The notes beneath the pieces are model-generated. The model saw nothing but the letters and a program-made list of their open reading frames with translations. It was not told where the DNA came from and ran no database searches. Position numbers and translations under genes: made by a program. From Akkermansia muciniphila (GTDB lineage Bacteria > Verrucomicrobiota > Verrucomicrobiia > Verrucomicrobiales > Verrucomicrobiaceae), in contig CAMCWM010000029.1 in the NCBI GenBank assembly GCA_945882215.1, forward strand, positions 1 through 38,969: DNA of 38,969 bases, given 5' to 3'. This document shows positions 1 to 8,335 of the stretch, piece after piece (position 1 is the stretch's first letter; each line of letters opens with the position of its first letter).

Positions 1-46
1 AGTTCAGGAATGTTTCGATCAAGGAGCTGTGAGCTGACGCAGCAAA

Positions 47-134
47 GGAGCGCGAGTTTTTAACTCGCCTGTCTTTCCTGGCATTCACGCGTCACACCGA
101 AGAGGCGAGTAGGCTAAAACCATACTCGCGCTCC
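47..134. repeat. Nested inverted repeat downstream of tig
   Basis: An 11-base arm, GGAGCGCGAGT at 47-57, is matched by ACTCGCGCTCC at 124-134. A second pair is nested inside it: AACTCGCC at 62-69 and GGCGAGT at 104-110. The transcript would fold into a long double stem just past the tig stop codon, which lies at 148-150 on the minus strand. It could act as a terminator or 3' mRNA stabiliser, or be one copy of a dispersed palindromic repeat. I see no open frame in 1-147 that looks like a gene. Confidence 0.6.
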
Positions 135-147
135 ACTCCAGCGGGCA

Positions 148-1497
148 TCACTTGCTGTGCGCGTCGCAATGTTCCGGCTCGGGGTCGGTTTCTTCGACGG
201 CGGCCTTGTCCTTGAGGAACTCCATGGCTTCCTGCAGGAGCAGGTCGCCGCGCACGTTGTCGATGAGGCCGCTCTTCTGCGCTTCGGCCATGAATTTCTT
301 CGCCGGCACCTTCTGGCGCTCGGCGAGCTGGGCGAGAGCCATGGCGATCTTCTGGCCGGGGACTTCGAGGGCTTCCTTCTTGGCGATCTGTTCGAGGATG
401 AAGCTCACCTTCACGTTCTGGCGGGCCTGGTTGGTGGCGCTGTTGAGGATCTCGTCCTGCTGCTTCATGAGTTCTTCCTCGCCGATGCCCTGCTGCATGG
501 CACGCATGGCGATTTCGTTGGTGCGGCGCTGGGCTTCGCGGTTCACGACTTCCTGCGGCAGTTCAAATTCCACTTTCTCAAAGAGATGGGCGATGACCTG
601 ATTGGCCTTCGCGGTGTCACGCGCCTGCTCGCGGCGGCGGCGGATGGCGTCGCGCACTTCTTCGCGCAGCGTTTCGAGCGTCATGTCATCTCCACCGACC
701 TTCTTGATCAGCTCTTCGGTGAGTTCGGGCACGGCCTTGTTTTTCACGCTGAGGCACTTGGCGGCCAGGGCGATCGTTTTACCACGCAGGGCTTCAAAGT
801 TGAAGTCGTCGGCCAGGGTGATGTTGAGCGTGCGCTCCTCATCTTTGGCGATGCCGACAAGGCCTGCGTAGAAGCCGGGGAGGAAATCATCTTCTTCGGC
901 AAGGAGGAACCAGTTTTCCTTCATCTCCACGAGATGGGCGGGAGCGTCAGGCATCGCTTCGCCGAGCGGCTGGCCGTCGAGACTGCCGGTGACGCTGAGG
1001 ACGACGACATCGCCAATGGCAGCAGCACGGTCCACGTCTTCATAGGTGGCCTGGTGCTCGCGCAAATGGAGGAGATCGTGGTCCACATCGGCGTCGGTGA
1101 TTTCAATGCGCGGGAGCTTGACAGGAATGCCGGTGTACTCGGGCAGCTCAAACTTCGGCGCGAGGCTCATCTCGATGGTGAAGCTGAAACTCTTGTCCGT
1201 GTCGTGATACATCTTGTCGTTCACGGCGAGGACGTTCAGGAGTTCGAGGCCTTCGCTCTTCACGGCCTGGCGCAGGCCTTCGCTGATGAGCTTCTTTTCC
1301 AGCTCGTCCTTCACCTCGTTCTCGTAGCGCTTGGCGACGATGCTCTTCGGCGTTTTGCCGGGGCGATAGCCGGGCAGGCGCACCATGCTGGCGAAGTAGG
1401 TGATGATCTCGTCACGCTCTTTGCCGACTTGATCGGCGGGAACGCGCACGTGGGCGACGGCGCGGCAGTTGGGCTGGTGTTCGACGTTGATGTTCAT
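148..1497 (-). CDS. tig: Trigger factor (ribosome-associated chaperone and prolyl isomerase)
   Basis: Trigger factor binds the ribosome at the exit tunnel, shields nascent chains and has peptidyl-prolyl isomerase activity. The N-terminal ribosome-binding domain is clear: the motif GYRPGKTP near residue 42 is the family signature loop (GFRxGKxP). An FKBP-like middle domain follows at about 155-245 (VVVLSVTGSLDG to the TLADDFNFEALRGK stretch). A long helical C-terminal chaperone domain contains VSFILEQIAKKE. I chose the ATG at 1497 (MNINVEHQPN), which puts the domain at the usual distance. An in-frame ATG at 1515 and a longer frame to 1605 exist but add non-conserved residues. None has a convincing Shine-Dalgarno site. 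The product is 449 residues, normal for the family. The usual clpP-clpX neighbours are not seen in the 147 bases downstream. Confidence 0.96.
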   Translation of the reverse strand: MNINVEHQPNCRAVAHVRVPADQVGKERDEIITYFASMVRLPGYRPGKTPKSIVAKRYENEVKDELEKKLISEGLRQAVKSEGLELLNVLAVNDKMYHDTDKSFSFTIEMSLAPKFELPEYTGIPVKLPRIEITDADVDHDLLHLREHQATYEDVDRAAAIGDVVVLSVTGSLDGQPLGEAMPDAPAHLVEMKENWFLLAEEDDFLPGFYAGLVGIAKDEERTLNITLADDFNFEALRGKTIALAAKCLSVKNKAVPELTEELIKKVGGDDMTLETLREEVRDAIRRRREQARDTAKANQVIAHLFEKVEFELPQEVVNREAQRRTNEIAMRAMQQGIGEEELMKQQDEILNSATNQARQNVKVSFILEQIAKKEALEVPGQKIAMALAQLAERQKVPAKKFMAEAQKSGLIDNVRGDLLLQEAMEFLKDKAAVEETDPEPEHCDAHSK

Positions 1498-1631
1498 GGG
1501 GGGAAATTTGTCCATAGGCTGGGGTCCGCAAGGCCGTAACAGGGCTGCAAACCGTCTGCCGGGTCTGGGGGGCGGGCATGCTAGGGCAACTTCCCGGTTT
1601 GACAACCCCGGAAAACCCGGTTCTTCCCCTC

Positions 1632-2129
1632 ATGCGTTTGTTCCAACGATTCGAAGTCTGGGTGCTGCTCCTCGTGGGCGGCATCGTCATCTGGTGGTCC
1701 TTTCAATCGAACACCACCCCGGTCGAAGACGGCCCCGTGGCCGGGATGAACGCTGATTCGCCCTTGCAGCTCCGCCGCTGCACGCTGGAGCGCGATTTTG
1801 GCAATGCCCGGCTCGATCTCGAAGTCCGCTACAAAAACACCAGCCCCCGCCCGCTCTCCATGCAACCGCCGGACGTGCGACTGATCAATGCCGCTGGCAA
1901 GGATGTGCCTCCGTTCATCCTGCCCGTCGAGCGCCCCGCCAGTGTCGAGGCCCAGACCACCTCCGACATCCGCCTGCGCTTTTGGCTGGAAAAAGCCGAC
2001 CTCACCGGCCCGCTGACCCTCGACATCCGCGGGCAGAAACTGGAGGTGAAGAACCACACGCCCTTCGATCTCGAAAAGCTGGAGAACGCGAAGCCGAAGC
2101 TGTGGACGAAATCGGCGTGGACGCAGTAA
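1632..2129 (+). CDS. Membrane-anchored hypothetical protein
   Basis: A 165-residue protein with one N-terminal membrane segment (about residues 8-24, FEVWVLLLVGGIVIWW) followed by a soluble region of about 135 residues. That region looks like a beta-sandwich: alternating hydrophobic strands such as ARLDLEVRYKNTS and LTLDIRGQKLEV. This resembles secreted or periplasmic immunoglobulin-like domains in which one strand carries 'RYKN(T/S)', but I cannot name a family. The start at 1632 places the membrane helix at the N-terminus; a longer in-frame start at 1578 adds 18 unlikely residues. The gene is divergent from tig and convergent with the Smr gene, whose stop lies 5 bases away. Confidence 0.75.
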   Translation: MRLFQRFEVWVLLLVGGIVIWWSFQSNTTPVEDGPVAGMNADSPLQLRRCTLERDFGNARLDLEVRYKNTSPRPLSMQPPDVRLINAAGKDVPPFILPVERPASVEAQTTSDIRLRFWLEKADLTGPLTLDIRGQKLEVKNHTPFDLEKLENAKPKLWTKSAWTQ

Positions 2130-2134
2130 TCGCC

Positions 2135-2431
2135 TCACGCCTTCAAAACCACCCACGTCGCTCCCCAGGAGCCGCTCGTTTCATCGGCAGGCCAGATCCA
2201 TTGCTGAACTTCGGGCAGTTTCGCGAGCAACTGGTGTACGCCGGTTCGCAGCGTGCCGCTGCCTTTGCCGTGGATGACGCGAACGTGGAGAATGCCGCGC
2301 TTCCGGCATTCGGCGAAGTATTCGGGCAGCAGGCTGCTGATTTCATCCGGCCGGAAGGTGTGGAGGTCCAGCTCCGGGCCGATGGGGTGCTCCACCAGCT
2401 CGGGAATCGCGTCATCATCGGCCTCAGGCAT
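2135..2431 (-). CDS. Small Smr-domain protein
   Basis: A 98-residue stand-alone Smr domain. The diagnostic elements are the LDLHTFRPDE segment (family pattern LDLHG...) near residue 21 and VRVIHGKGSGTLR (pattern HGKGxGxLR) near residue 50. Smr domains, known from the C-terminus of MutS2, bind or nick nucleic acids, and several act on stalled-ribosome mRNAs. Here there is no MutS2 part, so the substrate is open. ATG at 2431 gives a compact protein; the upstream extension to 2518 is arginine-rich and unconserved-looking. It is divergent from the SulP gene with about 116 bases between starts. Confidence 0.85.
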   Translation of the reverse strand: MPEADDDAIPELVEHPIGPELDLHTFRPDEISSLLPEYFAECRKRGILHVRVIHGKGSGTLRTGVHQLLAKLPEVQQWIWPADETSGSWGATWVVLKA

Positions 2432-2534
2432 GCAGTGAGTGTGCGCACGGCGGCAACGGGCGTCCAGCAGCAATCGAATGCGCCCCCGGCTTGTGCTTCG
2501 CGCTCCCGGGTCTAGCATGCGCCAAACGTTTCCC

Positions 2535-2539
2535 GAGGA
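2535..2539 (+). promoter_or_regulatory. Ribosome binding site deciding a TTG start
   Basis: GAGGA sits 8 bases before a TTG at 2548. It is the best Shine-Dalgarno-like site in this frame and favours TTG 2548 over the TTG at 2491 further upstream. No ATG occurs in this frame before the conserved SulP region. Confidence 0.5.
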
Positions 2540-2547
2540 ATTTTCAC

Positions 2548-4404
2548 TTGTTGCCGCACCTTCGATCCTGGTTCCAGCGTCTGCGTGACATCACACAGGA
2601 GGGCCGCGCATTGCTGCAAAGCGTCGTGGCCGACAGCGCGCTCGATCCCTTCCCGCTGCGGCGTTCCCTGCCGGGCTATGGCAAACGCACTTTCGCAGCC
2701 GATGCGCGCGCGGGCTTCACGGTGGCGCTGCTGGACATCCCGCAGGGCATGGCCTACGCGCTGATCGCCGGACTGCCGTTGCAGTACGGCATCACCTGCT
2801 CCGCCATCGCAGCGCTGGTGGGGCCGCTGCTGGCTTCCTCACGCCACACGATCTTCGGGCCGACGAATGCGACGGCCTTCATGGTGTTCTCCTACTTTGC
2901 GGCATATCCGCAGCTCGATCGCATCGGCATGATGCCGCTGCTCGTGTTCATGACGGCGGCGCTGCTGATCATGGGCGCGTTCCTGCGCGTGGCGGACCTC
3001 ACGCAGTTCATCAGCCGCACAGTGATGGTGGCGTATGTCACGGGAGCATCGATTTTGATCACGGCGAATCAACTGCCTGTGCTGCTGGGCATCCCGGCGG
3101 AGGTCTTGCAAGCCAGCGGCAAACTGGTCATCACCTTCCCCGGCCATGTGCAACGCATCCTCACACATCTGGATCATGCAAGCTGGCTGAGCATCAGCTT
3201 TTCAGTGCTGACGCTGGCGAGTTTTCTGAGCTTCAAGCGCTGGCTGCCGCGCTGGCCGGCGTTTGCCATCACGATCATTCTCGTTTCGCTGCTGGGGCTC
3301 ATTCCAACGGCATTCGGGCTGCATGTGCCGACCTTCAGCAACGCCACCTTCACCTGGAGCGAGCTGCTGCCGCCTTTCCCTGATTTCATCTCCAGCGGAG
3401 CGCTGGCGGATGCGAGCCGGTTGTTCGGGCTCGCGTTCGCCCTCGCTTTCCTCGCGACTTTGGAAAACAGCGCCATGTCCAAAACACTCGCCAGTCGCAC
3501 GAATCAACGGGTGGACCCGAACCAGGACATGCTGGCGCTCGGCGCCGCCAATCTGGCCTGCGCATATCTAAGCGGCATGTCGGCCTCGTGCTCGCTCACA
3601 CGCTCGGCCTTGAACCACGCCTCGGGTGCGCGCACCGGCTTCGCCAGCATGTGGAATGGTCTCTGCTGCCTCATCGGAGCGCTGACGCTCGGCGGAGCTG
3701 TGGCCTACATTCCTCGTTCAGCGCTGGCCACGCTGGTCGTGTGCGTGGCGGTTTCGCTGTTTAACAAACGGCATATCTGGATCTCCATCAACGCCACACG
3801 TTCGGATGCGCTGGTGTTTGTCGTCACGCTGCTCGCCACATTGATGCTGCCGCTGCACGTGGCGATCTTTGTCGGCATCGGCGTTTCCATCGTGCTGTAT
3901 CTGCGCAAAGCGAGCCGCCCCTCGCTCGTCGAATACGAGTTCAACGAGGAAGGTCATCTCACCGAGGCACGCCAGGGCGGACGCCAGCATCCGGCGATCT
4001 CGATCGTGCATGTCGAGGGCGAGCTGTTCTTCGCCTCCGCCGATCTGTTCCGCACGCAGATCCAGCGCTCCTGCGCCGACCCGAACCTGCGCATCGTCAT
4101 CCTGCGGCTGAAAAACGCGCGTCACCTCGACGCCACCTGCGCGATGGCGATTGAAGAGCTCGTGCAAGTGCTGCGCGCGGACGGGCGCGATCTCATCATC
4201 AGCGGCGTGGTGAAGGATCTTTATCGCGTTTTGAAGGATTCCGGCCTCGTGGATGTCGTGGGCAAAGACAACATCTTCCCCGCCAGCCCCTCAAATCCCA
4301 ATCTCGCCACGCGCAACGCCCTGCGGCGCGCCCAGGAGATCCTCGGCATCAAGGATGCTGACGTACGCATCTACTACGATCCGTCCAAGCAGCCCAAGAC
4401 GTAA
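2548..4404 (+). CDS. SulP-family anion transporter with STAS domain
   Basis: A 618-residue inner-membrane transporter of the SulP/SLC26 family, which moves sulfate, bicarbonate or dicarboxylates. The first conserved membrane block, GFTVALLDIPQGMAYA, followed by GLPLQYGI is the family signature. About 10-14 hydrophobic segments follow to roughly residue 470. The C-terminal STAS domain (about 490-600) includes ISIVHVEGELFFASA and the phosphorylation-loop region HLDATCAMAIEEL. The substrate cannot be told from sequence. The start is taken as TTG 2548 because of the GAGGA upstream. The stop is 9 bases before the next ATG, so it is probably cotranscribed with the M50 protease gene. Confidence 0.93.
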   Translation: MLPHLRSWFQRLRDITQEGRALLQSVVADSALDPFPLRRSLPGYGKRTFAADARAGFTVALLDIPQGMAYALIAGLPLQYGITCSAIAALVGPLLASSRHTIFGPTNATAFMVFSYFAAYPQLDRIGMMPLLVFMTAALLIMGAFLRVADLTQFISRTVMVAYVTGASILITANQLPVLLGIPAEVLQASGKLVITFPGHVQRILTHLDHASWLSISFSVLTLASFLSFKRWLPRWPAFAITIILVSLLGLIPTAFGLHVPTFSNATFTWSELLPPFPDFISSGALADASRLFGLAFALAFLATLENSAMSKTLASRTNQRVDPNQDMLALGAANLACAYLSGMSASCSLTRSALNHASGARTGFASMWNGLCCLIGALTLGGAVAYIPRSALATLVVCVAVSLFNKRHIWISINATRSDALVFVVTLLATLMLPLHVAIFVGIGVSIVLYLRKASRPSLVEYEFNEEGHLTEARQGGRQHPAISIVHVEGELFFASADLFRTQIQRSCADPNLRIVILRLKNARHLDATCAMAIEELVQVLRADGRDLIISGVVKDLYRVLKDSGLVDVVGKDNIFPASPSNPNLATRNALRRAQEILGIKDADVRIYYDPSKQPKT

Positions 4405-4413
4405 TCTCACCTC

Positions 4414-5520
4414 ATGAAATGGTCCTTCCGCATCTTCACCTTCGCAGGCACCGAGGTGCGCGTTCATGTCACCTTCTTCCTGCTGCTGCTGTTTGTTGCC
4501 GGCCAGAGTTTTCTCAGCGGCCAGGGCATGGCATCGGCCCTGGAGTCCACGCTTTTCATCCTCACGATGTTTGCCTGCGTGCTGCTGCATGAATTCGGCC
4601 ATGTCCTGGCCGCGCGTGGCTACGGCATCCGTACACCGGACATCACGCTGCTGCCCATCGGTGGTGTCGCGCGTTTGGAACGCATGCCTCGCAAGCCGTC
4701 GCAAGAGCTGGTCGTCGCCATCAGCGGCCCGCTGGTCAACGTGATCATCGCCGCGGCGATCTATCTGGGACTCGGCATCAACGCGGAATTCAACCCCGGC
4801 TACGATTTTCTCAAAACGGGGAACTTCTTCGAGAAACTCATGGTTTGGAACATCTTCATGGTGGTCTTCAACCTCATCCCGGCCTTTCCGATGGATGGCG
4901 GGCGCCTGCTGCGCGCCCTGCTCGCGATGTTTCTCGAATATGGGCAGGCCACGCGCCTGGCAGCATCGATTGGGCAGGGCATCGCCATGCTGGTGGCCAT
5001 CAGCATGCTGCTAAGCGCCACGTTTCATCCGATGCTGCTGCTCATCTGCTTCTTCATCTTCATGGCCGCCGGTCAGGAGGCGGCCAACGTCACCCAGCAG
5101 GAAGCCACCCGTGATCTGCGGGTGCGCGACGCCATGCTCACCGATTTCCGCACGCTGCCACCTCACGCGAAGCTGCGCGATGGCGTGGAATTGCTCCTCG
5201 CTGGGGTGCAGCAGGATTTTCCGGTGCTCGATGCACACGGCGGCATGCAGGGCATGCTCTCACGGCGGGATCTGATTTCCGCGCTGGCTGAGAAAGGCCC
5301 CGACCACCCCGTGATCGACGTCATTCAGCCCTGCCCTCAATCCACGCAGCCTGCTGCCGATCTCACCCAGGCTCTCGACACCCTCGGTGCCAGCGACTGC
5401 CCCGCACTTCCTGTGATCGACCCGCTCAACGGCGAACTCATCGGTCTGCTCACCGCCGAAAACATCGGCGAGACGCTCATGGTGCGGGCAGCGCTGATGA
5501 AGACACGCACCGCCGCCTGA
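4414..5520 (+). CDS. Site-2-type M50 zinc metalloprotease with CBS domains
   Basis: A 368-residue intramembrane protease. The zinc-binding HEFGH is at residues 59-63 in a hydrophobic helix, and the third ligand lies in NLIPAFPMDGGR (Asp161), the S2P-family NPxPxxDGG motif. Six or so membrane segments occupy residues 15-225. A tandem CBS pair (about 235-360, starting VRDAMLTDFRTLPP) follows; CBS pairs bind adenine nucleotides and usually gate activity. This architecture matches the M50B Rv2625c/SpoIVFB-like group. The substrate is unknown. It follows the SulP gene by 9 bases, suggesting one transcript. Its TGA stop is the first part of the inverted repeat at 5519. Confidence 0.92.
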   Translation: MKWSFRIFTFAGTEVRVHVTFFLLLLFVAGQSFLSGQGMASALESTLFILTMFACVLLHEFGHVLAARGYGIRTPDITLLPIGGVARLERMPRKPSQELVVAISGPLVNVIIAAAIYLGLGINAEFNPGYDFLKTGNFFEKLMVWNIFMVVFNLIPAFPMDGGRLLRALLAMFLEYGQATRLAASIGQGIAMLVAISMLLSATFHPMLLLICFFIFMAAGQEAANVTQQEATRDLRVRDAMLTDFRTLPPHAKLRDGVELLLAGVQQDFPVLDAHGGMQGMLSRRDLISALAEKGPDHPVIDVIQPCPQSTQPAADLTQALDTLGASDCPALPVIDPLNGELIGLLTAENIGETLMVRAALMKTRTAA

Positions 5521-5790
5521 TCCCGGAGGGATCAAAGAAATTAGCCGGGGGTCGAGCGAGGAACGAGCGACCACCCCCGGATTTCGCATCCCCCATAGCC
5601 TCTCTCAAGGACGCATCCCGGCAGGGATGCAAGAAGCGTGCCTTGGCTCCTCGTTCACGCCGGATTCGCGAACACCTCTCGCATACCTCCGGCATGCGCC
5701 CTTGGGAATGGCCATGTTGCCGCATGTTCCAGAGGCAGCGTCTGCTTCGCAGCCTTGCCCCTGGCTAATTTCTTTGATCCCTCCGGGGTC
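5519..5790. repeat. Element bounded by a 33-bp inverted repeat, with internal hairpins
   Basis: The left arm (5519-5551) and right arm (5758-5790) are inverted copies that match at 31 of 33 positions by eye; the shared core is GGAGGGATCAAAGAAATTAG. Inside lie an 8-bp stem (CCGGGGGT 5545-5552 with ACCCCCGG 5573-5580) and a perfect 7-bp stem (GCATCCC 5613-5619 with GGGATGC 5624-5630). It fills the whole gap between two convergent genes and has no transposase-like frame. It looks like a non-autonomous dispersed palindromic (REP/REPIN- or MITE-like) element. I see no gene in it. Confidence 0.75.
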
Positions 5791-5797
5791 GCCAAAC

Positions 5798-6859
5798 TCA
5801 TTCAGCCCTTGGCAGATTCACCGGCGGAAGCGGCGCGACGATGTTCACCGGCCACGGTACGAATTTCTCGATGATGCCGGGGCCGAGTTCCTTGCCGGTC
5901 TCGTAGGCGCGGCGGAACATTTCGAGCTTGGCGTCGATGTTATCGACGTGATGCAGCGCAATCGCCTCCGGCGTCTTCGGCAGCACGGGAGAACCAAACT
6001 CATGCGTGCCGTGATGCGCGGCGATGAGGTGCAGCAAATGCAGACGCACCGTTTCAGAAGCCGGTTCGAGCGTGGTCCATTCTGCGGCCGCTGGCGAGTC
6101 CAGCATGTCGCGCCACATCTTGTTCACCAGCTCCAGGCCGAGCGGAATATGGCCGAGCATCTCGGCGGTGAGGTTGTAGGGCATGGTGAAGCCGGATTCG
6201 GCATACGCGTTTTCCCAAAGCTTGCCGCAATCGTGAAACAACACGCCAGCGATCATCAAATCGCGATTCAAATTCGGATAAACCCCCGCAATCGCCATCG
6301 CACAGCGCATCATCTGCGCCACATGCTCCACCAAGCCACCACGGCGTGCGTGGTGGTTCCGGCGAGCAGCACCGGTGCGGCGGAAACGCTCTCCGTGACG
6401 CTCCAGAAACGCCGAGCAGAGCTTCAGCAGCCGTGGATCGCGAATGGACTCGATGAAGGCCACGATATCGGCGTAATCCGCCTGCTGGCGGGCGGCGAGA
6501 TCGGGATCGCCTAGTAACAAAGTACTCGTTTCATCCTCAGTGAGCGCCCGCATCTGCACCTGGCGCGGTTCCAGGCCGTATTTTCCATCCACCCATTGCC
6601 CGGCGAGCTGGATGAAGGAGTTGCGCGTGAGTTTGGCCACGTCGTGAAACTGCGGGCTGTTGTCGAACACCCGCCAGACGAATGAATCGCCGGCATCGAC
6701 GAGTTTGACCTCGAAAAACGGGCTGCCGGAGCTGGTGGTCTTCTCAAGGCGTGACTCGACCTGCAAATGCAGCCGATAGGGTTGCGGCGATTGATTCGCG
6801 ACCTGCCGAAGTTGCGTGATCGAGATCAAATCGAGGTCGCTGGCGAGGGTGTCTTCCAT
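5798..6859 (-). CDS. YhaM-like 3'-5' exoribonuclease (OB-fold plus HD domain)
   Basis: A 353-residue protein in two parts. An N-terminal OB-fold-like nucleic-acid binding region (about 15-100, with FFEVKLVDAGDSFVWRVFD) precedes an HD phosphohydrolase domain with GGLVEHVAQMM, the metal-binding FHDCGK and a later AAHHGTHEFGSP. This order and the spacing match YhaM/CBF1-type metal-dependent 3'-5' exonucleases, which trim RNA or ssDNA. ATG 6859 is chosen because MEDTLASDLD leads directly into the domain; an upstream ATG at 6895 adds 12 residues. It is the last gene of a five-gene minus-strand operon. The stop is 8 bases from the inverted-repeat element. Confidence 0.85.
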   Translation of the reverse strand: MEDTLASDLDLISITQLRQVANQSPQPYRLHLQVESRLEKTTSSGSPFFEVKLVDAGDSFVWRVFDNSPQFHDVAKLTRNSFIQLAGQWVDGKYGLEPRQVQMRALTEDETSTLLLGDPDLAARQQADYADIVAFIESIRDPRLLKLCSAFLERHGERFRRTGAARRNHHARRGGLVEHVAQMMRCAMAIAGVYPNLNRDLMIAGVLFHDCGKLWENAYAESGFTMPYNLTAEMLGHIPLGLELVNKMWRDMLDSPAAAEWTTLEPASETVRLHLLHLIAAHHGTHEFGSPVLPKTPEAIALHHVDNIDAKLEMFRRAYETGKELGPGIIEKFVPWPVNIVAPLPPVNLPRAE

Positions 6860-6907
6860 GTCCGCAGCTTGACTGCGGAGTCCGCAAATCGTCAAGAACG
6901 AAGCCGC

Positions 6908-8326
6908 TTACATCACCGGTGTGGCGATTTCCTTCCACGGACCTTGTTTAAGCACGATGTCTGGGACGAGTGACTGCCACTGAGGATCGCGGGCATGGAT
7001 CATGTTGCGGACTTCGGCGCTGGTGTGGAAGAGGAAGTCGTGATTGGGCTCCTCCAGCGCACGCACGGATTTGGTTTCGATGAGATAGCGCAGCAAATGC
7101 TTCTGCTCCGGTGTGACGCGGGCGGCTTCCACACCGCGCACCTTGCCGGTCATGGGATCGCCCATGGGATAGACATAAACGCGCACCTGGTTTTTGAAGA
7201 GCCGGCCAAAGGCTTCGAGCAAACCGCCCTCAAGGTCGGCACACCAGCGCTCGTTGAACAACTCCTGGAACAAGGGCAGGCCGAGCACGATGCCGATGGG
7301 ACACTGCGTGTGACGGGCGAGATAGCTGCTGACGCGATGGAACTCGGGATACTTCGAGATGAGCACGTTTTTGCCAAGAGCTTGCAGGATGTCCGCACGT
7401 GCAAGGAACTCGCTGTCAGGCACCTCTGCTCCGCTGGCGAGGAGGTTGTGCATGGTGATTTCGAGGATCTCGATGTTGTCGCGGGCTTCATCACCGAAGT
7501 CGGCCTGAAAGGCGGCCTGCCCGCATTCGATCATGTCGAGATTGAGCCGGGTGATGGGATCGAAACTGCCGCGCTTGAGCAGGACGGGCTTTTTCCACAA
7601 TACATCGGAGGCCTGCCAGATTTCGCCGTTGGCGCCGAATAAGGCGGCATCGGCGAGACCATGACGCACGAGCTGGAGAGCAACGAGGCGATCCTGAAGC
7701 TCCGAGGCCGTGAAGGCAGGGCCACTAAAGTCGATCATGTCGATCTCAACACGTTTGCGGGAGAGGTCATCGAGCAGGCTTTGCAGAAAAACGGGCAGCT
7801 GATCACGCAGATGGAAAGCGGCGTAGAGGAGATTGACACCGAGGATGCCGAGCGCCTCAGCCTGGCGTGCGTTGGATTCATCGAGCAGCCGCACATGCAT
7901 CTGGATGTCGTTGGCGGGGCCGCCTGGCTCAGTTTGAAAGCGCAGGCCGATCCAGCCGTGGCACTCCTCCTTGGTATCGCGGTAGGATTTCGCCCGGACG
8001 GTGTCAGCCAAGGTAAAGAAGGTGGTGCTGGCACCGCGTTTGGCATTCAAGCGCTGGATGAGCATCGGGTACTCGTGCTCCAGCATGTCGCACATGCGCT
8101 TGCGCGAGACGTAGCGCGTGGCCTTGCCGTAGATCTCGTCGCTGATGATCATGTCGTAGGCGGACATGGTCTTGGCGACGGTGCCAGAGGCTCCTCCGGC
8201 GCGGAAGAACCAGTTCGCGACCTCCTGCCCGGCGCCGATTTCGGCGAAGGTGCCGTAGATGGTGTGGGCGAGGTTGATCTTGAGAGCTTTCTCAAGCGTG
8301 CCGGGACGAGCGGTGACTGAATTCAT
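6908..8326 (-). CDS. Conserved protein of unknown function (472 aa)
   Basis: A soluble-looking 472-residue protein beginning MNSVTARPGTLEKALKIN, followed by YGTFAEIGAGQEVANWFF and a conserved block TMSAYDMIISDEIYG. I recognise these N-terminal motifs as those of a widespread family that genome pipelines label 'TonB-dependent receptor' or 'nicotinate-nucleotide adenylyltransferase'. Neither label is supported here: there is no signal peptide, TonB box, plug or beta-barrel end, and no HxGH nucleotidyl-transferase motif. I see no catalytic signature. It starts 9 bases after the midA stop and ends 48 bases before the YhaM-like start, so it belongs to the same operon. Function unknown. Confidence 0.85.
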   Translation of the reverse strand: MNSVTARPGTLEKALKINLAHTIYGTFAEIGAGQEVANWFFRAGGASGTVAKTMSAYDMIISDEIYGKATRYVSRKRMCDMLEHEYPMLIQRLNAKRGASTTFFTLADTVRAKSYRDTKEECHGWIGLRFQTEPGGPANDIQMHVRLLDESNARQAEALGILGVNLLYAAFHLRDQLPVFLQSLLDDLSRKRVEIDMIDFSGPAFTASELQDRLVALQLVRHGLADAALFGANGEIWQASDVLWKKPVLLKRGSFDPITRLNLDMIECGQAAFQADFGDEARDNIEILEITMHNLLASGAEVPDSEFLARADILQALGKNVLISKYPEFHRVSSYLARHTQCPIGIVLGLPLFQELFNERWCADLEGGLLEAFGRLFKNQVRVYVYPMGDPMTGKVRGVEAARVTPEQKHLLRYLIETKSVRALEEPNHDFLFHTSAEVRNMIHARDPQWQSLVPDIVLKQGPWKEIATPVM

Positions 8327-8335
8327 GCGGTGGAA

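Noticed and set aside
157..1539. A 460-residue open frame on the plus strand opposite tig
   Set aside because: It is antisense to a clear trigger factor gene, has no family motif and exists because of GC-rich codon bias.
5519..5790. A complete insertion sequence
   Set aside because: There is no transposase frame, and the interior is too short; only a non-autonomous element is possible.
6908..8326. TonB-dependent receptor or NMN/NaMN adenylyltransferase
   Set aside because: No signal peptide, TonB box, barrel end or HxGH motif is visible.
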